DNA of 64,000 nt from Evansella caseinilytica (lineage in GTDB: Bacteria; Bacillota; Bacilli; Bacillales; Salisediminibacteriaceae): the NCBI RefSeq assembly GCF_900107275.1, contig NZ_FNPI01000006.1, positions 62,001-126,000 of the forward strand, in the 5' to 3' direction. Under the pieces are notes generated by a model that saw nothing but the letters and a program-made list of their open reading frames with translations, made no database searches and was not told the DNA's origin. The position numbers and the translations under genes are program-made. Shown here in pieces: positions 26,887 to 35,679 of this stretch (its first letter is position 1; every line of letters starts with the position of its first letter).

Positions 26887-27240
26887 TCAAAAAGGCAATG
26901 GTTCCGCACGATGCGCCCAATTCCGCCTAAGTGCTGCCCACGTCCTGTGGGCAACGGCGGAATGTCGTCATCCTCCAATTCCGCTTAAGTACCACTCACG
27001 TCCTGTGAGTAACAGCGGAATGTCACCATCCTGGTTCCGAGAAAACCACTCACAGCCGGCCTGAAAAGAATGCATCGGCTCCACCCATTGTCTCTTCCTC
27101 TACTAGTAGCGCACCGACGTCTGTCCAAGTGCCATCGCGCGCGATGGCACAATGAGACAGTTCGCAGTGTCTCAGTGAAGAACAGCTCATTGCTTCATGC
27201 TTGTTCAAAAAGATAAAAACCGATCTTTTTGAACAAACAC
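26887..27240. repeat. composite hairpin repeat, mosaic copy
   Basis: Two nested stem-loops stand in tandem. 26920-26963 has outer ATTCCGCC/GGCGGAAT and inner GCCCAC/GTGGGC. 26978-27021 has outer ATTCCGCT/AGCGGAAT and inner ACTCAC/GTGAGT. Both stems differ between the two copies by compensating pairs. A perfect 22-bp palindrome follows at 27129-27150, and a GTTCAAAAAGAT stem at 27201-27236. It fills most of the gap between the TetR gene and the exporter permease gene. Confidence 0.85.
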
Positions 27241-27376
27241 TAGTAATTAATTCAACGAATCGCTGTTGATTTTGCTGAAAACGGTGGAACACCACTTTTA
27301 TTATAGCGGATTATACTAGAATAAAAAAACATAGCCATTAGTTGCGTTGATGAGGGGACTGTCTTGCTGTATGCAG

Positions 27377-28405
27377 TTAAATGCTGCGATATTTTTTCAA
27401 CGCAAGGATGTTTAAAATAAAGAACAATACTGAAAAGCCGGACAGGAACAATAAATCGGGATAGATGTCGCTCCAGCCGTACCCTCTCACCATCACATCG
27501 CGCAGTGCGCTTGCAGCATAATACAAAGGTGTAAGCGGTCCGATCCAGCTCAGCCAGGAAGACATTGTTTCTAAGTTAAACAATCCGGAAAAGAATACTT
27601 GCGGAACGACGATGATCGGAATAAATTGAATCATCTGCAGCTCGTTGTTTGCAAATGCCGATAAAAATATTCCCAGGGTCAAGGCGGAAAGGGATAGAAA
27701 CAAAGTGATCAACAGGACATAACCGAAAGCTCCTTCCATCAGCATGCCGAGAATATAAATGGAATAGGCTGCGATGATGGTCGCTTGCAGCATCGTGAAT
27801 ATTCCGAATCCAAGGACATAGCCGGTGACGATTTCCCAGCGGCGCAGCGGACTGGATAACAGCCTCTCCAGCGTGCCGGTAGTTCTTTCCCGCAGAAACG
27901 ATACTCCGGCGATTAAAAAGACAAAAAAGAAAATAAAAAATCCGAGCAGCACCGGTCCAAAATAATCGAACTGCCCCATATCGGCGGAGCCGTGAAAAAA
28001 TTCAATTTCTAACTCCTTAGACAGGCTGTTTTGCTGCAGTGGCTGAAATGCTTCCTGAACCCACTTCATTACTGCGCTGTTCACGCTGGGGTCACTGCCT
28101 TCAAGCACAATGGACGGAGCTTGATTTTCAAACAGAATATAACCATCGATTTGCTTGTCTGCCAGATCCGTTTCGGCTTTACTGATGGAGTCATAATCTG
28201 TCAATTCAGCGCCTTCCAATTGCAACTGCTCCTGCAATGGTTCAGGAAAATCTACAAGGCCGAGCTTCGGCACATAAGCATCGCCGCTGAATACTAAATG
28301 CATCATCGTAAGCACCAGGATCGGCGCGAAAATCATCAGTCCTAGCGTGCGCTTGTCCCGGATAAACTGTCGTAAAATTCTGATCACCAATGCTGCAATT
28401 CTCAT
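27377..28405 (-). CDS. ABC-2 type exporter permease
   Basis: A 342-residue membrane subunit of a DrrB/YhaP-like exporter. One N-terminal membrane helix (TLGLMIFAPILVLTMMHLVF) is followed by an extracellular domain of about 130 residues and then five C-terminal helices, for example LLGFFIFFFVFLIAGVSFL. The cytoplasmic motif RERTTGTLERLLSSPLRRWE is the hallmark of the ABC2_membrane_3 family. Its start overlaps the ATPase stop by 4 bases. Together they would export a drug, lipid or similar hydrophobic compound. The pair is probably repressed by the nearby TetR protein. Confidence 0.92.
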   Translation of the reverse strand: MRIAALVIRILRQFIRDKRTLGLMIFAPILVLTMMHLVFSGDAYVPKLGLVDFPEPLQEQLQLEGAELTDYDSISKAETDLADKQIDGYILFENQAPSIVLEGSDPSVNSAVMKWVQEAFQPLQQNSLSKELEIEFFHGSADMGQFDYFGPVLLGFFIFFFVFLIAGVSFLRERTTGTLERLLSSPLRRWEIVTGYVLGFGIFTMLQATIIAAYSIYILGMLMEGAFGYVLLITLFLSLSALTLGIFLSAFANNELQMIQFIPIIVVPQVFFSGLFNLETMSSWLSWIGPLTPLYYAASALRDVMVRGYGWSDIYPDLLFLSGFSVLFFILNILALKKYRSI

Positions 28406-29133
28406 GCTTCTGCACCTCCGTAAATAAGAAACGCTTCTTCAATATTGGCGGAACTTGTGTTGTGTTTTAATTCTTCCGGAGTTCCGACGGCAATTAACCG
28501 GCCGTCACGAATCATTCCGAGACGGTCGCATTTTTCTGCTTCGTCCATGACGTGGGTTGTGACGATAAGTGTCGCATCTGTTTTCTTTAATTCTTCAAAA
28601 GCATTCCAAATACTTTTTCTTAAGACAGGATCAATGCCGACAGTCGGTTCGTCAAGGATAAGCAGCTTCGGCTCGTGCAGCAGGGCAATCGCCAAGGATA
28701 AACGGCGTTTCATCCCTCCGGAATAGTTGCTTACAAGCTTGTTAAGGTGGTCGGTGAGATTCACGATTTCCATCACTTTGCGAATTCTTGTTTCCCGGTG
28801 TTGCCCTTTCAACCCATACAAGGAGGCAAAAAACACCATATTTTCCTTTGCGGATAATTCCTCATATAATGCGTCGGATTGAGCCATATAACCGATTCGC
28901 TCCATCGTCGGAAGCGACGGCATTTTTTTACCAAAAACATGATTTTCTCCGTCTGTCGGCAGATCCAAACCGACTAACTGCTTGACCAGCGTTGTCTTGC
29001 CGGCACCGGATGGACCGAGAAAACCGAAAATTTCCCCTTTATAAATCTCAAGAGTAATGCTTTTTAACACTTGCTGCTTACCGAATGCTTTGGAAACATT
29101 GCGGGTGGAAATAATTATTTTTCGCTTTGCCAT
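28402..29133 (-). CDS. ABC exporter ATP-binding protein
   Basis: A 243-residue nucleotide-binding subunit. Walker A is GPSGAGKTTL near residue 39, the signature is YSGGMKRRLS, Walker B is LLILDEPTVGIDP, and the switch region is TTHVMDEAEKCDRLGM, as in DrrA- and NodI-like exporters. GAGGTG precedes the ATG. It is the first gene of a two-gene operon with the ABC-2 permease, under a strong promoter (TTTACA-17-TATAAT) flanked by two TetR-type palindromes. The substrate is unknown. Confidence 0.93.
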   Translation of the reverse strand: MAKRKIIISTRNVSKAFGKQQVLKSITLEIYKGEIFGFLGPSGAGKTTLVKQLVGLDLPTDGENHVFGKKMPSLPTMERIGYMAQSDALYEELSAKENMVFFASLYGLKGQHRETRIRKVMEIVNLTDHLNKLVSNYSGGMKRRLSLAIALLHEPKLLILDEPTVGIDPVLRKSIWNAFEELKKTDATLIVTTHVMDEAEKCDRLGMIRDGRLIAVGTPEELKHNTSSANIEEAFLIYGGAEA

Positions 29134-29158
29134 ACATAAATCACCTCGTTTTATAAAA

Positions 29159-29226
29159 GTGAGTAATCACTCATTGAAAACATTATAATAGATGGTGGGA
29201 TTTTTGTAAAGTGAGTAATCACTCAC
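29159..29226 (-). promoter_or_regulatory. exporter promoter between two TetR-type operators
   Basis: On the minus strand TTTACA (29205-29210) and TATAAT (29182-29187) are 17 bp apart. GTGAGTAATCACTCAT at 29159-29174 and GTGAGTAATCACTCAC at 29211-29226 are near-identical palindromes 52 bp apart (about five helical turns), one on each side of the promoter. Half-sites of TGAGT/ACTCA type are common for TetR repressors; the TetR gene at 26163-26810 is the likely source. Confidence 0.85.
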
Positions 29227-29409
29227 CGATTGTTGTTTTTAAATAAAATGAAACCGCCAGCGGAACATAAAGCTGGAAAAATGAAAAGAAATTCTTCGTA
29301 AAAGGCTGTTTATTGAATGACTACACCATAAAAAAATCAACTTTTTCACAGCCTTGAATTTTCATCCGTTAAAAAAATTTAAAACATGCAACGCTTACGC
29401 GCGTTGCGT

Positions 29410-29447
29410 AGAAGCCGCTGAAAAAATATTTTTTTCAGCGGCTTCTG
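29410..29447. terminator. long symmetric hairpin
   Basis: AGAAGCCGCTGAAAAAA pairs with TTTTTTCAGCGGCTTCT around a few bases. It sits between the end of the BcrB-like permease gene (29541) and the exporter promoter, so it may end the two-component/ABC operon. The rest of the 400-base gap shows no gene. Confidence 0.5.
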
Positions 29448-29540
29448 GAATAACCATATTTTTTGAAATCGAACGGCTTTGATAAAGGGAAAACAAGCTG
29501 AAAAGACAATATTTCGATGAACTGGAAGCGGTACTTTTTC

Positions 29541-30233
29541 CTAGTTGATATCCTCTTTTTCCACATTGCGAATGGAAAAATACGCGACCACCAATCCGAT
29601 CACCCCAACCGCAAGCGGAATAGCAATAATGGAATACAAGGAAAAACCGTTATTATTGCTGGAAAGAATGCCGATCAGCAGGAGTGAAGAAACAATGGTT
29701 GCCGGAACAGATTTTTTTCTCATCCCGAAAAACAGGGGGACGAAGCTGATGCATGCGGCTGCTGCCGCACCAAGGGTGATGTTGAGCAGTGAATGGAAGA
29801 CAAGCTCGGCGGTTAACGGTTCCGGAATATAACGATAATAGGAATTGACGAGAACGAACACGCTTCCGGCAAACAAATTGGCAAGAATTACGGCGGAAAA
29901 TGTAAAGCTGCCGACGACAAACAGTTTGGCTGCCATCATTTTTTTCCGGTTAACCGGGTACGTATACATCAAGGAAATTGTCTTTGTTTTGTACTCGCCG
30001 ATGATCATTTTTGCAATTAACACCGACGCGAACACGACAAACGTGATTCTAACAAACGAATCGATGAACGAAAATGCTTGCTGATAATCACTGAAAATCG
30101 TTTCTGGCTCCGTTTGCTCGACAAAGTAGATCATAATGATGAGAGCTGTTAAAATTAGATTTGCCAGAAAGGCATTGCGAATAAAACCTCCAAGTTTAAA
30201 TTTCTTTATTTCCAGCCCCACTAAATGAAACAT
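29541..30233 (-). CDS. ABC-2 permease, BcrB/YcbO-like
   Basis: A 230-residue membrane protein with six predicted helices (for example FLANLILTALIIMIYFV, ITFVVFASVLIAKMIIGEY, FTFSAVILANLFAGSVFVLV). It is the expected size for the permease of bacitracin- or lantibiotic-type self-protection transporters (BcrB, YcbO). GGAGG lies 8 nt before the ATG at 30233. The gene overlaps the end of its ATPase partner by 38 bases. The order response regulator-kinase-ATPase-permease matches B. subtilis ycbL-ycbM-ycbN-ycbO. The resistance substrate is not established here. Confidence 0.88.
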   Translation of the reverse strand: MFHLVGLEIKKFKLGGFIRNAFLANLILTALIIMIYFVEQTEPETIFSDYQQAFSFIDSFVRITFVVFASVLIAKMIIGEYKTKTISLMYTYPVNRKKMMAAKLFVVGSFTFSAVILANLFAGSVFVLVNSYYRYIPEPLTAELVFHSLLNITLGAAAAACISFVPLFFGMRKKSVPATIVSSLLLIGILSSNNNGFSLYSIIAIPLAVGVIGLVVAYFSIRNVEKEDIN

Positions 30234-31149
30234 GTTTATTCCCTCCTTCCAACAGTGACATGAAATAATCCTCCAGGGAGTGGCTTTTTTTGTTCATTGC
30301 TTCAATGGACACACCATGCGTAATTAATGTTTTCGAGAGCGTTGCCGGTTGAACGCCGGACTCGTATATTTTAATACAGCCTCCAGCCGCTACGCGGAAG
30401 TTGGTCAGTTGCAGAATGCTTTCCAGCACGTACGCAGCTTTTTGAATATTGTTGGTATACAATTCAATATACTCTGTGTTTTGTTCGCGAATATTACTCA
30501 TCGCCACCTGCTCCAGCAGTCTTCCGGAGTGGATAACTCCGATGGTATCGGCAATTTGCTCTATTTCCGCTAAAATATGGCTGGAAATAAGCAGGGTAAT
30601 GCCGTACTCCTCGTTAAGCGCCTTAAACAACTGCCTGATTTCTTTGATTCCGATCGGGTCCAGACCGTTGATCGGTTCGTCGAGGATAAGGAGCTCGGGT
30701 TTCGTGATGATCGCCCTGGCAATGCCGAGCCGCTGCTTCATACCGAGGGAAAAATTCTTTACCTTCTTATCTTCCACAGCAGGGAGATTGACCATATCCA
30801 GTGCCGCCTGTAGCGCTTTTTTATCATGAAAGCCCATATATTCACAATGCAAATCAAGGTTTTCTTTTGCTGTCAGATTTTCATAAAAGATCGGATACTC
30901 AATGATGCTTCCCATTCTTTTTAATATCTCATAAGAGGTGTCCCTTAATTTTTGGCCGAAAATATTGATTTCTCCGCTTGTGGGCTTCACAAGATTTGTC
31001 AGCATTTTCATTATCGTCGTTTTCCCGGCGCCGTTCGGGCCGAGAAAGCCGTATATTTCTCCTTTTTTTACACTCATGCTGACATTGGCGACAACTTCCT
31101 TTCCTTGATATACTTTTGTCAGTCCGTGTGTTTGAATGATGTATGTCAT
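30196..31149 (-). CDS. ABC ATP-binding protein, BcrA/YcbN-like
   Basis: A 317-residue ATPase of the bacitracin/lantibiotic immunity class. Walker A is GPNGAGKTTI near residue 38, the signature is FSLGMKQRLG, and Walker B is LLILDEPINGLDP followed by SSHILAEIEQ. The Q-loop region IIEYPIFYENLTAKENL is characteristic of the BcrA group. The C-terminal 80 residues form the usual extension. It is third in the four-gene module and is followed by the overlapping permease gene. Expression is likely induced by cell-wall-active compounds through the upstream two-component genes. Confidence 0.93.
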   Translation of the reverse strand: MTYIIQTHGLTKVYQGKEVVANVSMSVKKGEIYGFLGPNGAGKTTIMKMLTNLVKPTSGEINIFGQKLRDTSYEILKRMGSIIEYPIFYENLTAKENLDLHCEYMGFHDKKALQAALDMVNLPAVEDKKVKNFSLGMKQRLGIARAIITKPELLILDEPINGLDPIGIKEIRQLFKALNEEYGITLLISSHILAEIEQIADTIGVIHSGRLLEQVAMSNIREQNTEYIELYTNNIQKAAYVLESILQLTNFRVAAGGCIKIYESGVQPATLSKTLITHGVSIEAMNKKSHSLEDYFMSLLEGGNKHVSFSGAGNKEI

Positions 31150-31490
31150 TATGATTCCTCAAGCCTCCTTTTGCTTCATCAGACTACCTTCTTTATTGTA
31201 AAAAGAAAAATTATCATTTTTATTAATAAAATCTTACGTATTTCTTAAGTTCTGCGGGCGGGTGCATAAAAAATGCCTCCGTTCGTTTCCAGTAACTAAG
31301 CGGAGGATGCGGGGAGGACACAACTGTGTTTTCAAAAAGGGCATTGCAAAACAAGTTTAGAATTAAATGGCAATGGCTTCACCCGTTGCGCACCTACTAT
31401 GAGAAACCCGCTCAAAGCAGGCTTTTAAAATAATGCAACGGTTGCGCCCATGGCTCAAGTGCCTCAGCACCTATTTTCATGGGCTGGCTT
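31150..31490. other. gap with a decayed composite repeat
   Basis: 31369-31460 contains ggcaatggcttcacccgttgcgc and related pieces of the composite repeat, strongly decayed. A weak stem, cctccg/cggagg, lies near 31276-31304. No gene is seen. The gap separates the kinase gene from the ATPase gene, so the pairs may be transcribed separately. Confidence 0.4.
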
Positions 31491-32429
31491 TCAATAGGCA
31501 AGCTTTTTAAACTTCAGCCGGAAGGTTGTTTTTTCGTAAGGCTTGCTTACCAGCTCGATCGTTCCGTTTAGTTTTTCGACAAGCCGTTTTGTGATGGTGA
31601 GGCCAAGCCCGCTCCCGACATACAGCTTGTTTCTGGAATCTTCCAGCGTGTACATTCTTTCAAACACTTTGTCGGCGTGCTTTTCGTGGATGCCTTTCCC
31701 TTTGTCCCAAACTTCAATGTACACGTTGTGTTCATCGTGGTGCAGCTTCAGCCCGACTACCTTGCCTTCCTTGCCGTAACGAATCGCATTGGAAAGGAGA
31801 TTGTTAAGAATTCTGTCCAGCGATTCTTCCTCTGAATAAGTGTAAACGGGCAGATCGGGAATCTCGATCACAGCTTCCAAACCTTCCGTCTGAATGACAT
31901 CATAAAAAAAGAGAATGTTTTTTTTGCAGATTTCACTGATATTGACCTTAGCCAGTACCGGCAGCTTGTCTTCTGATTCGAGGCGGGCGAGGTCGAAAAA
32001 TTTATTCATCAATTCCAATAACTCTTTCACCTTCTGTTGTACCTTGTTCAAGCGGGCGTCCGTAACCTGTGGGTGCGGCTGCTGTTCCGTTAGTATCGCT
32101 TCCAGATAACCGAGGACAACAGTGAGCGGTGTTTTCAAGTCATGGGAAATATTGACCAGCATTTTTTTCATCGCCAGTTCCGTCTGCTGAAAATTGACGG
32201 CTGTCGATTGCTTTTCGCTCAGCAGTTGGTTGATGGCTGCCAGCAATGCCTGCAGCTGCTTATCTCCGGTGACGACAAGCAGCTTTTCAGAGGTTCCTTG
32301 CGTGATGATGCTGTTGATTTTTTTCGTGATGTATTGAAGCTGACGATCCTTTTCCCTGTTGCGTCTAAATTGCAGTCCATTAAGCAGTAACAGCAGGATG
32401 ACGGCAGACAGCAGTAAAAACAGTGTCAT
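31491..32429 (-). CDS. sensor histidine kinase, YcbM-like
   Basis: A 312-residue kinase. One hydrophobic segment at the N-terminus (MTLFLLLSAVILLLLLNGLQ) is its only obvious membrane part, so it has no real extracellular sensor. HisKA follows with the phospho-acceptor His in NISHDLKTPLTVVLGYLEAI. The ATPase domain shows LDRILNNLLSNAIRYG (N box), WDKGKGI (G1) and GSGLGLTITK (G2). I chose the ATG at 32429, one base after the regulator stop and 7 nt after GGGGGAG. Kinases of this shape usually respond together with their ABC transporter to peptide antibiotics. Confidence 0.92.
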   Translation of the reverse strand: MTLFLLLSAVILLLLLNGLQFRRNREKDRQLQYITKKINSIITQGTSEKLLVVTGDKQLQALLAAINQLLSEKQSTAVNFQQTELAMKKMLVNISHDLKTPLTVVLGYLEAILTEQQPHPQVTDARLNKVQQKVKELLELMNKFFDLARLESEDKLPVLAKVNISEICKKNILFFYDVIQTEGLEAVIEIPDLPVYTYSEEESLDRILNNLLSNAIRYGKEGKVVGLKLHHDEHNVYIEVWDKGKGIHEKHADKVFERMYTLEDSRNKLYVGSGLGLTITKRLVEKLNGTIELVSKPYEKTTFRLKFKKLAY

Positions 32430-32430
32430 C

Positions 32431-33129
32431 TCAAAACTCCCCCAGTCTGTAGCCGATTCCCCATAACGTTTTAATATATTGCGGATTGGAGGGATCATTT
32501 TCAATTTTTTCTCTTAATCTGCGCATATGTACGTTAATGACGTTTTCATCCCCGTAATAGTTGTCGTTCCAGACGGTGCGATACAGCTGCTCTTTCGTAA
32601 ATACTTTTTTCGGATGCGTGACAAATAATTGCAATATTTGAAATTCTTTGGCGGTAAGCTTCACCTCGCGACTATTTTTTTTGACTGACAAATTGGTCAG
32701 ATCCACTTTCAGTTCATGGACGATAATCACGTTGGTTTCTTCCGCATCGCCTGTGCGGGAATAGGCGGTTGCTCGTCTGATCGCCGCTTTAACTCTTGCT
32801 GTCAGCTCGATCATGGAAAACGGCTTGGCGATATAATCGTCCGCTCCGAAACCGAGTCCGAGGGCTTTGTCCGCTTCGCCATCTTTAGCCGACATGATTA
32901 GGATCGGTATAAAGCTTTTTTGTCGGATTTGTTGTAAATAGTCGATGCCGTTCAATTTCGGCAGCATCAAGTCCAGCAAGATTAAATCAAAGCTGTCCTG
33001 TTCAAACTGCTGAACGGCTTCCTCTCCGTCGAAAGCGGATGTGACGTGAAATCCTTCGCTGCGCAAGTGATCGCGCACCATTTCGCTGATCCCATCATCA
33101 TCCTCGACCAGTAATATTTTCTGTTGCAT
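32431..33129 (-). CDS. OmpR-family response regulator, YcbL-like
   Basis: A 232-residue response regulator. The receiver has the acidic pair in LLVEDDDG, the phospho-acceptor Asp in DLILLDLMLPKLNG and the conserved Lys in DDYIAKPFS. The C-terminal OmpR winged helix includes VKLTAKEFQILQLFVTHPKK and VINVHMRRLREKIE. I prefer the ATG at 33129, 7 nt after GGTGG; ATG 33135 abuts that site. It is first in the module and should activate the BcrAB-like transporter genes downstream. Confidence 0.94.
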   Translation of the reverse strand: MQQKILLVEDDDGISEMVRDHLRSEGFHVTSAFDGEEAVQQFEQDSFDLILLDLMLPKLNGIDYLQQIRQKSFIPILIMSAKDGEADKALGLGFGADDYIAKPFSMIELTARVKAAIRRATAYSRTGDAEETNVIIVHELKVDLTNLSVKKNSREVKLTAKEFQILQLFVTHPKKVFTKEQLYRTVWNDNYYGDENVINVHMRRLREKIENDPSNPQYIKTLWGIGYRLGEF

Positions 33130-33159
33130 CTTCATCCCACCGTTCTGTTAATTACTCCG

Positions 33160-33168
33160 ATTATATCA
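33160..33168 (-). promoter_or_regulatory. extended -10 promoter of the two-component genes
   Basis: On the minus strand TGATATAAT is an extended -10 element about 30 bases before the response-regulator start; no good -35 is seen. On the other strand TATAAT at 33414-33419 may serve the RpiR-type gene at 33446. The remaining 33170-33410 holds nothing recognised. Confidence 0.55.
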
Positions 33169-33445
33169 TAATGGCATATTTTCAAAGCTTGTGAATACTT
33201 TGCTTCATTGATTGCTTGTATTAGTTATTTCGTTCCCTTTTTCTACGTAGGTTCATGATGGCGTTGCGTCTTAAAGATAAAGCAGGTTCTTCAAGCTGCG
33301 GGTCGTCAGCGGCAGATGGCTTAAAAACATGGAATATTAATTTTTATTGTTGAGTTCCCACCTTCAGCCTTTATCATCCTAACCTCCGATGAAGAAAAAG
33401 AGCTATAATATGGGGAGAGATTTTTTAGAGGGACGGTGGATCGCC

Positions 33446-34210
33446 ATGAAGTTAGAGGAAGTGGTTAATCGGCATTATCATCAGTTGAATGATAATGATA
33501 TGTATATTCTTAAATATATATTAAATCACAAGAAGACATGTTATCAGTTAAGTATAAATGAGTTGGCGCAAGTGTGTAATGTATCAAAATCATCCGTGCT
33601 TCGCTTCACACAAAAGCTCGGCTTTTCCGGGTATAGTGAATTTAAAATATTTCTGAAATGGGATAATCAACGTGAAAAGCAGGAATCACATTATGTGGAC
33701 CCATTATATACGGATATAGAAGCCACGTTGACAGATCTGTCTGAGAAGCCGTTTGATGCGATTAGTGCGTTGCTTTATGAAGCAAGAACAATCTTTGTGT
33801 ACGGATCAGGCTTAGCGCAAACGAACTGTGCTTTAGAACTCCAACGTCAATTTGCGAATGCCCAGCGGCATCTTGTGGTTATTCACGATCAAACGGAATT
33901 TGAAACAGTTCAGCAAAGCATGTCGCCAAAAGATGTGATCATTATCATTTCGTTGTCGGGAGATACACCAGCTCTTATTCCGCAAGTCGAGTGGTTGACT
34001 GCGAAAGGCGTTCCGATCATTTCGGTGACGAACTTAAAGAATAATAAGATTGCCCAAATGGCGACGCACCATTTATATGCTACAAGCAGCTTTACATCGG
34101 TCACCTCGTACCGCGATATTATTTCTTTTGTACCTTTTGCCATCGTACTGGAATACATGTTTCGTCACTATTTGGAATATGAGGAGAAATTATTTTCACA
34201 AAAGGACTGA
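33446..34210 (+). CDS. MurR/RpiR-family regulator (MalR/GlvR-like)
   Basis: A 254-residue sugar-phosphate-sensing regulator. The N-terminal RpiR helix-turn-helix is visible as LSINELAQVCNVSKSSVLRF near residues 35-54. A SIS domain at about 110-220 reads RTIFVYGSGLAQTNCALELQ, with IISLSGDTPALIPQ and PIISVTNLKNN, and should bind a phosphorylated sugar. The ATG at 33446 follows GGTGGATCGCC. It faces the alpha-glucoside PTS genes tail to tail. In B. subtilis the equivalent regulator (MalR) lies inside the malA-malR-malP operon, so the inverted position here is a rearrangement. It is the likely activator of malA and malP. Confidence 0.88.
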   Translation: MKLEEVVNRHYHQLNDNDMYILKYILNHKKTCYQLSINELAQVCNVSKSSVLRFTQKLGFSGYSEFKIFLKWDNQREKQESHYVDPLYTDIEATLTDLSEKPFDAISALLYEARTIFVYGSGLAQTNCALELQRQFANAQRHLVVIHDQTEFETVQQSMSPKDVIIIISLSGDTPALIPQVEWLTAKGVPIISVTNLKNNKIAQMATHHLYATSSFTSVTSYRDIISFVPFAIVLEYMFRHYLEYEEKLFSQKD

Positions 34211-34274
34211 AGCTCAAGCTGGCATTCCCTGTATCAGTGAGTAAGGTGAAAAAAGTATGAATGAACGATGCTTC

Positions 34275-34316
34275 GGTGGTGTCTGAGAAGGGAAAAACCC
34301 TTTTTGAGACACCACC
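34275..34316. terminator. bidirectional terminator, composite-repeat stem type
   Basis: GGTGGTGTCT ... AAGGG pairs with CCCTTTTTGAGACACCACC across a short A-rich loop. It lies between the convergent malR-like and malA-like genes. The stem is related to those at 11875, 16873 and 37485, but its outer pairs differ in a compensating way. Confidence 0.7.
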
Positions 34317-34325
34317 TTTAACGTG

Positions 34326-35663
<1,338 letters not shown>

Positions 35664-35679
35664 CTAGAATAAGTCGGTC

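Noticed and set aside
26811-26978. N-terminal extension of the TetR frame
   Set aside because: The extension reads through the adjacent repeat; a good ribosome-binding site and ATG at 26810 give a normal TetR length.
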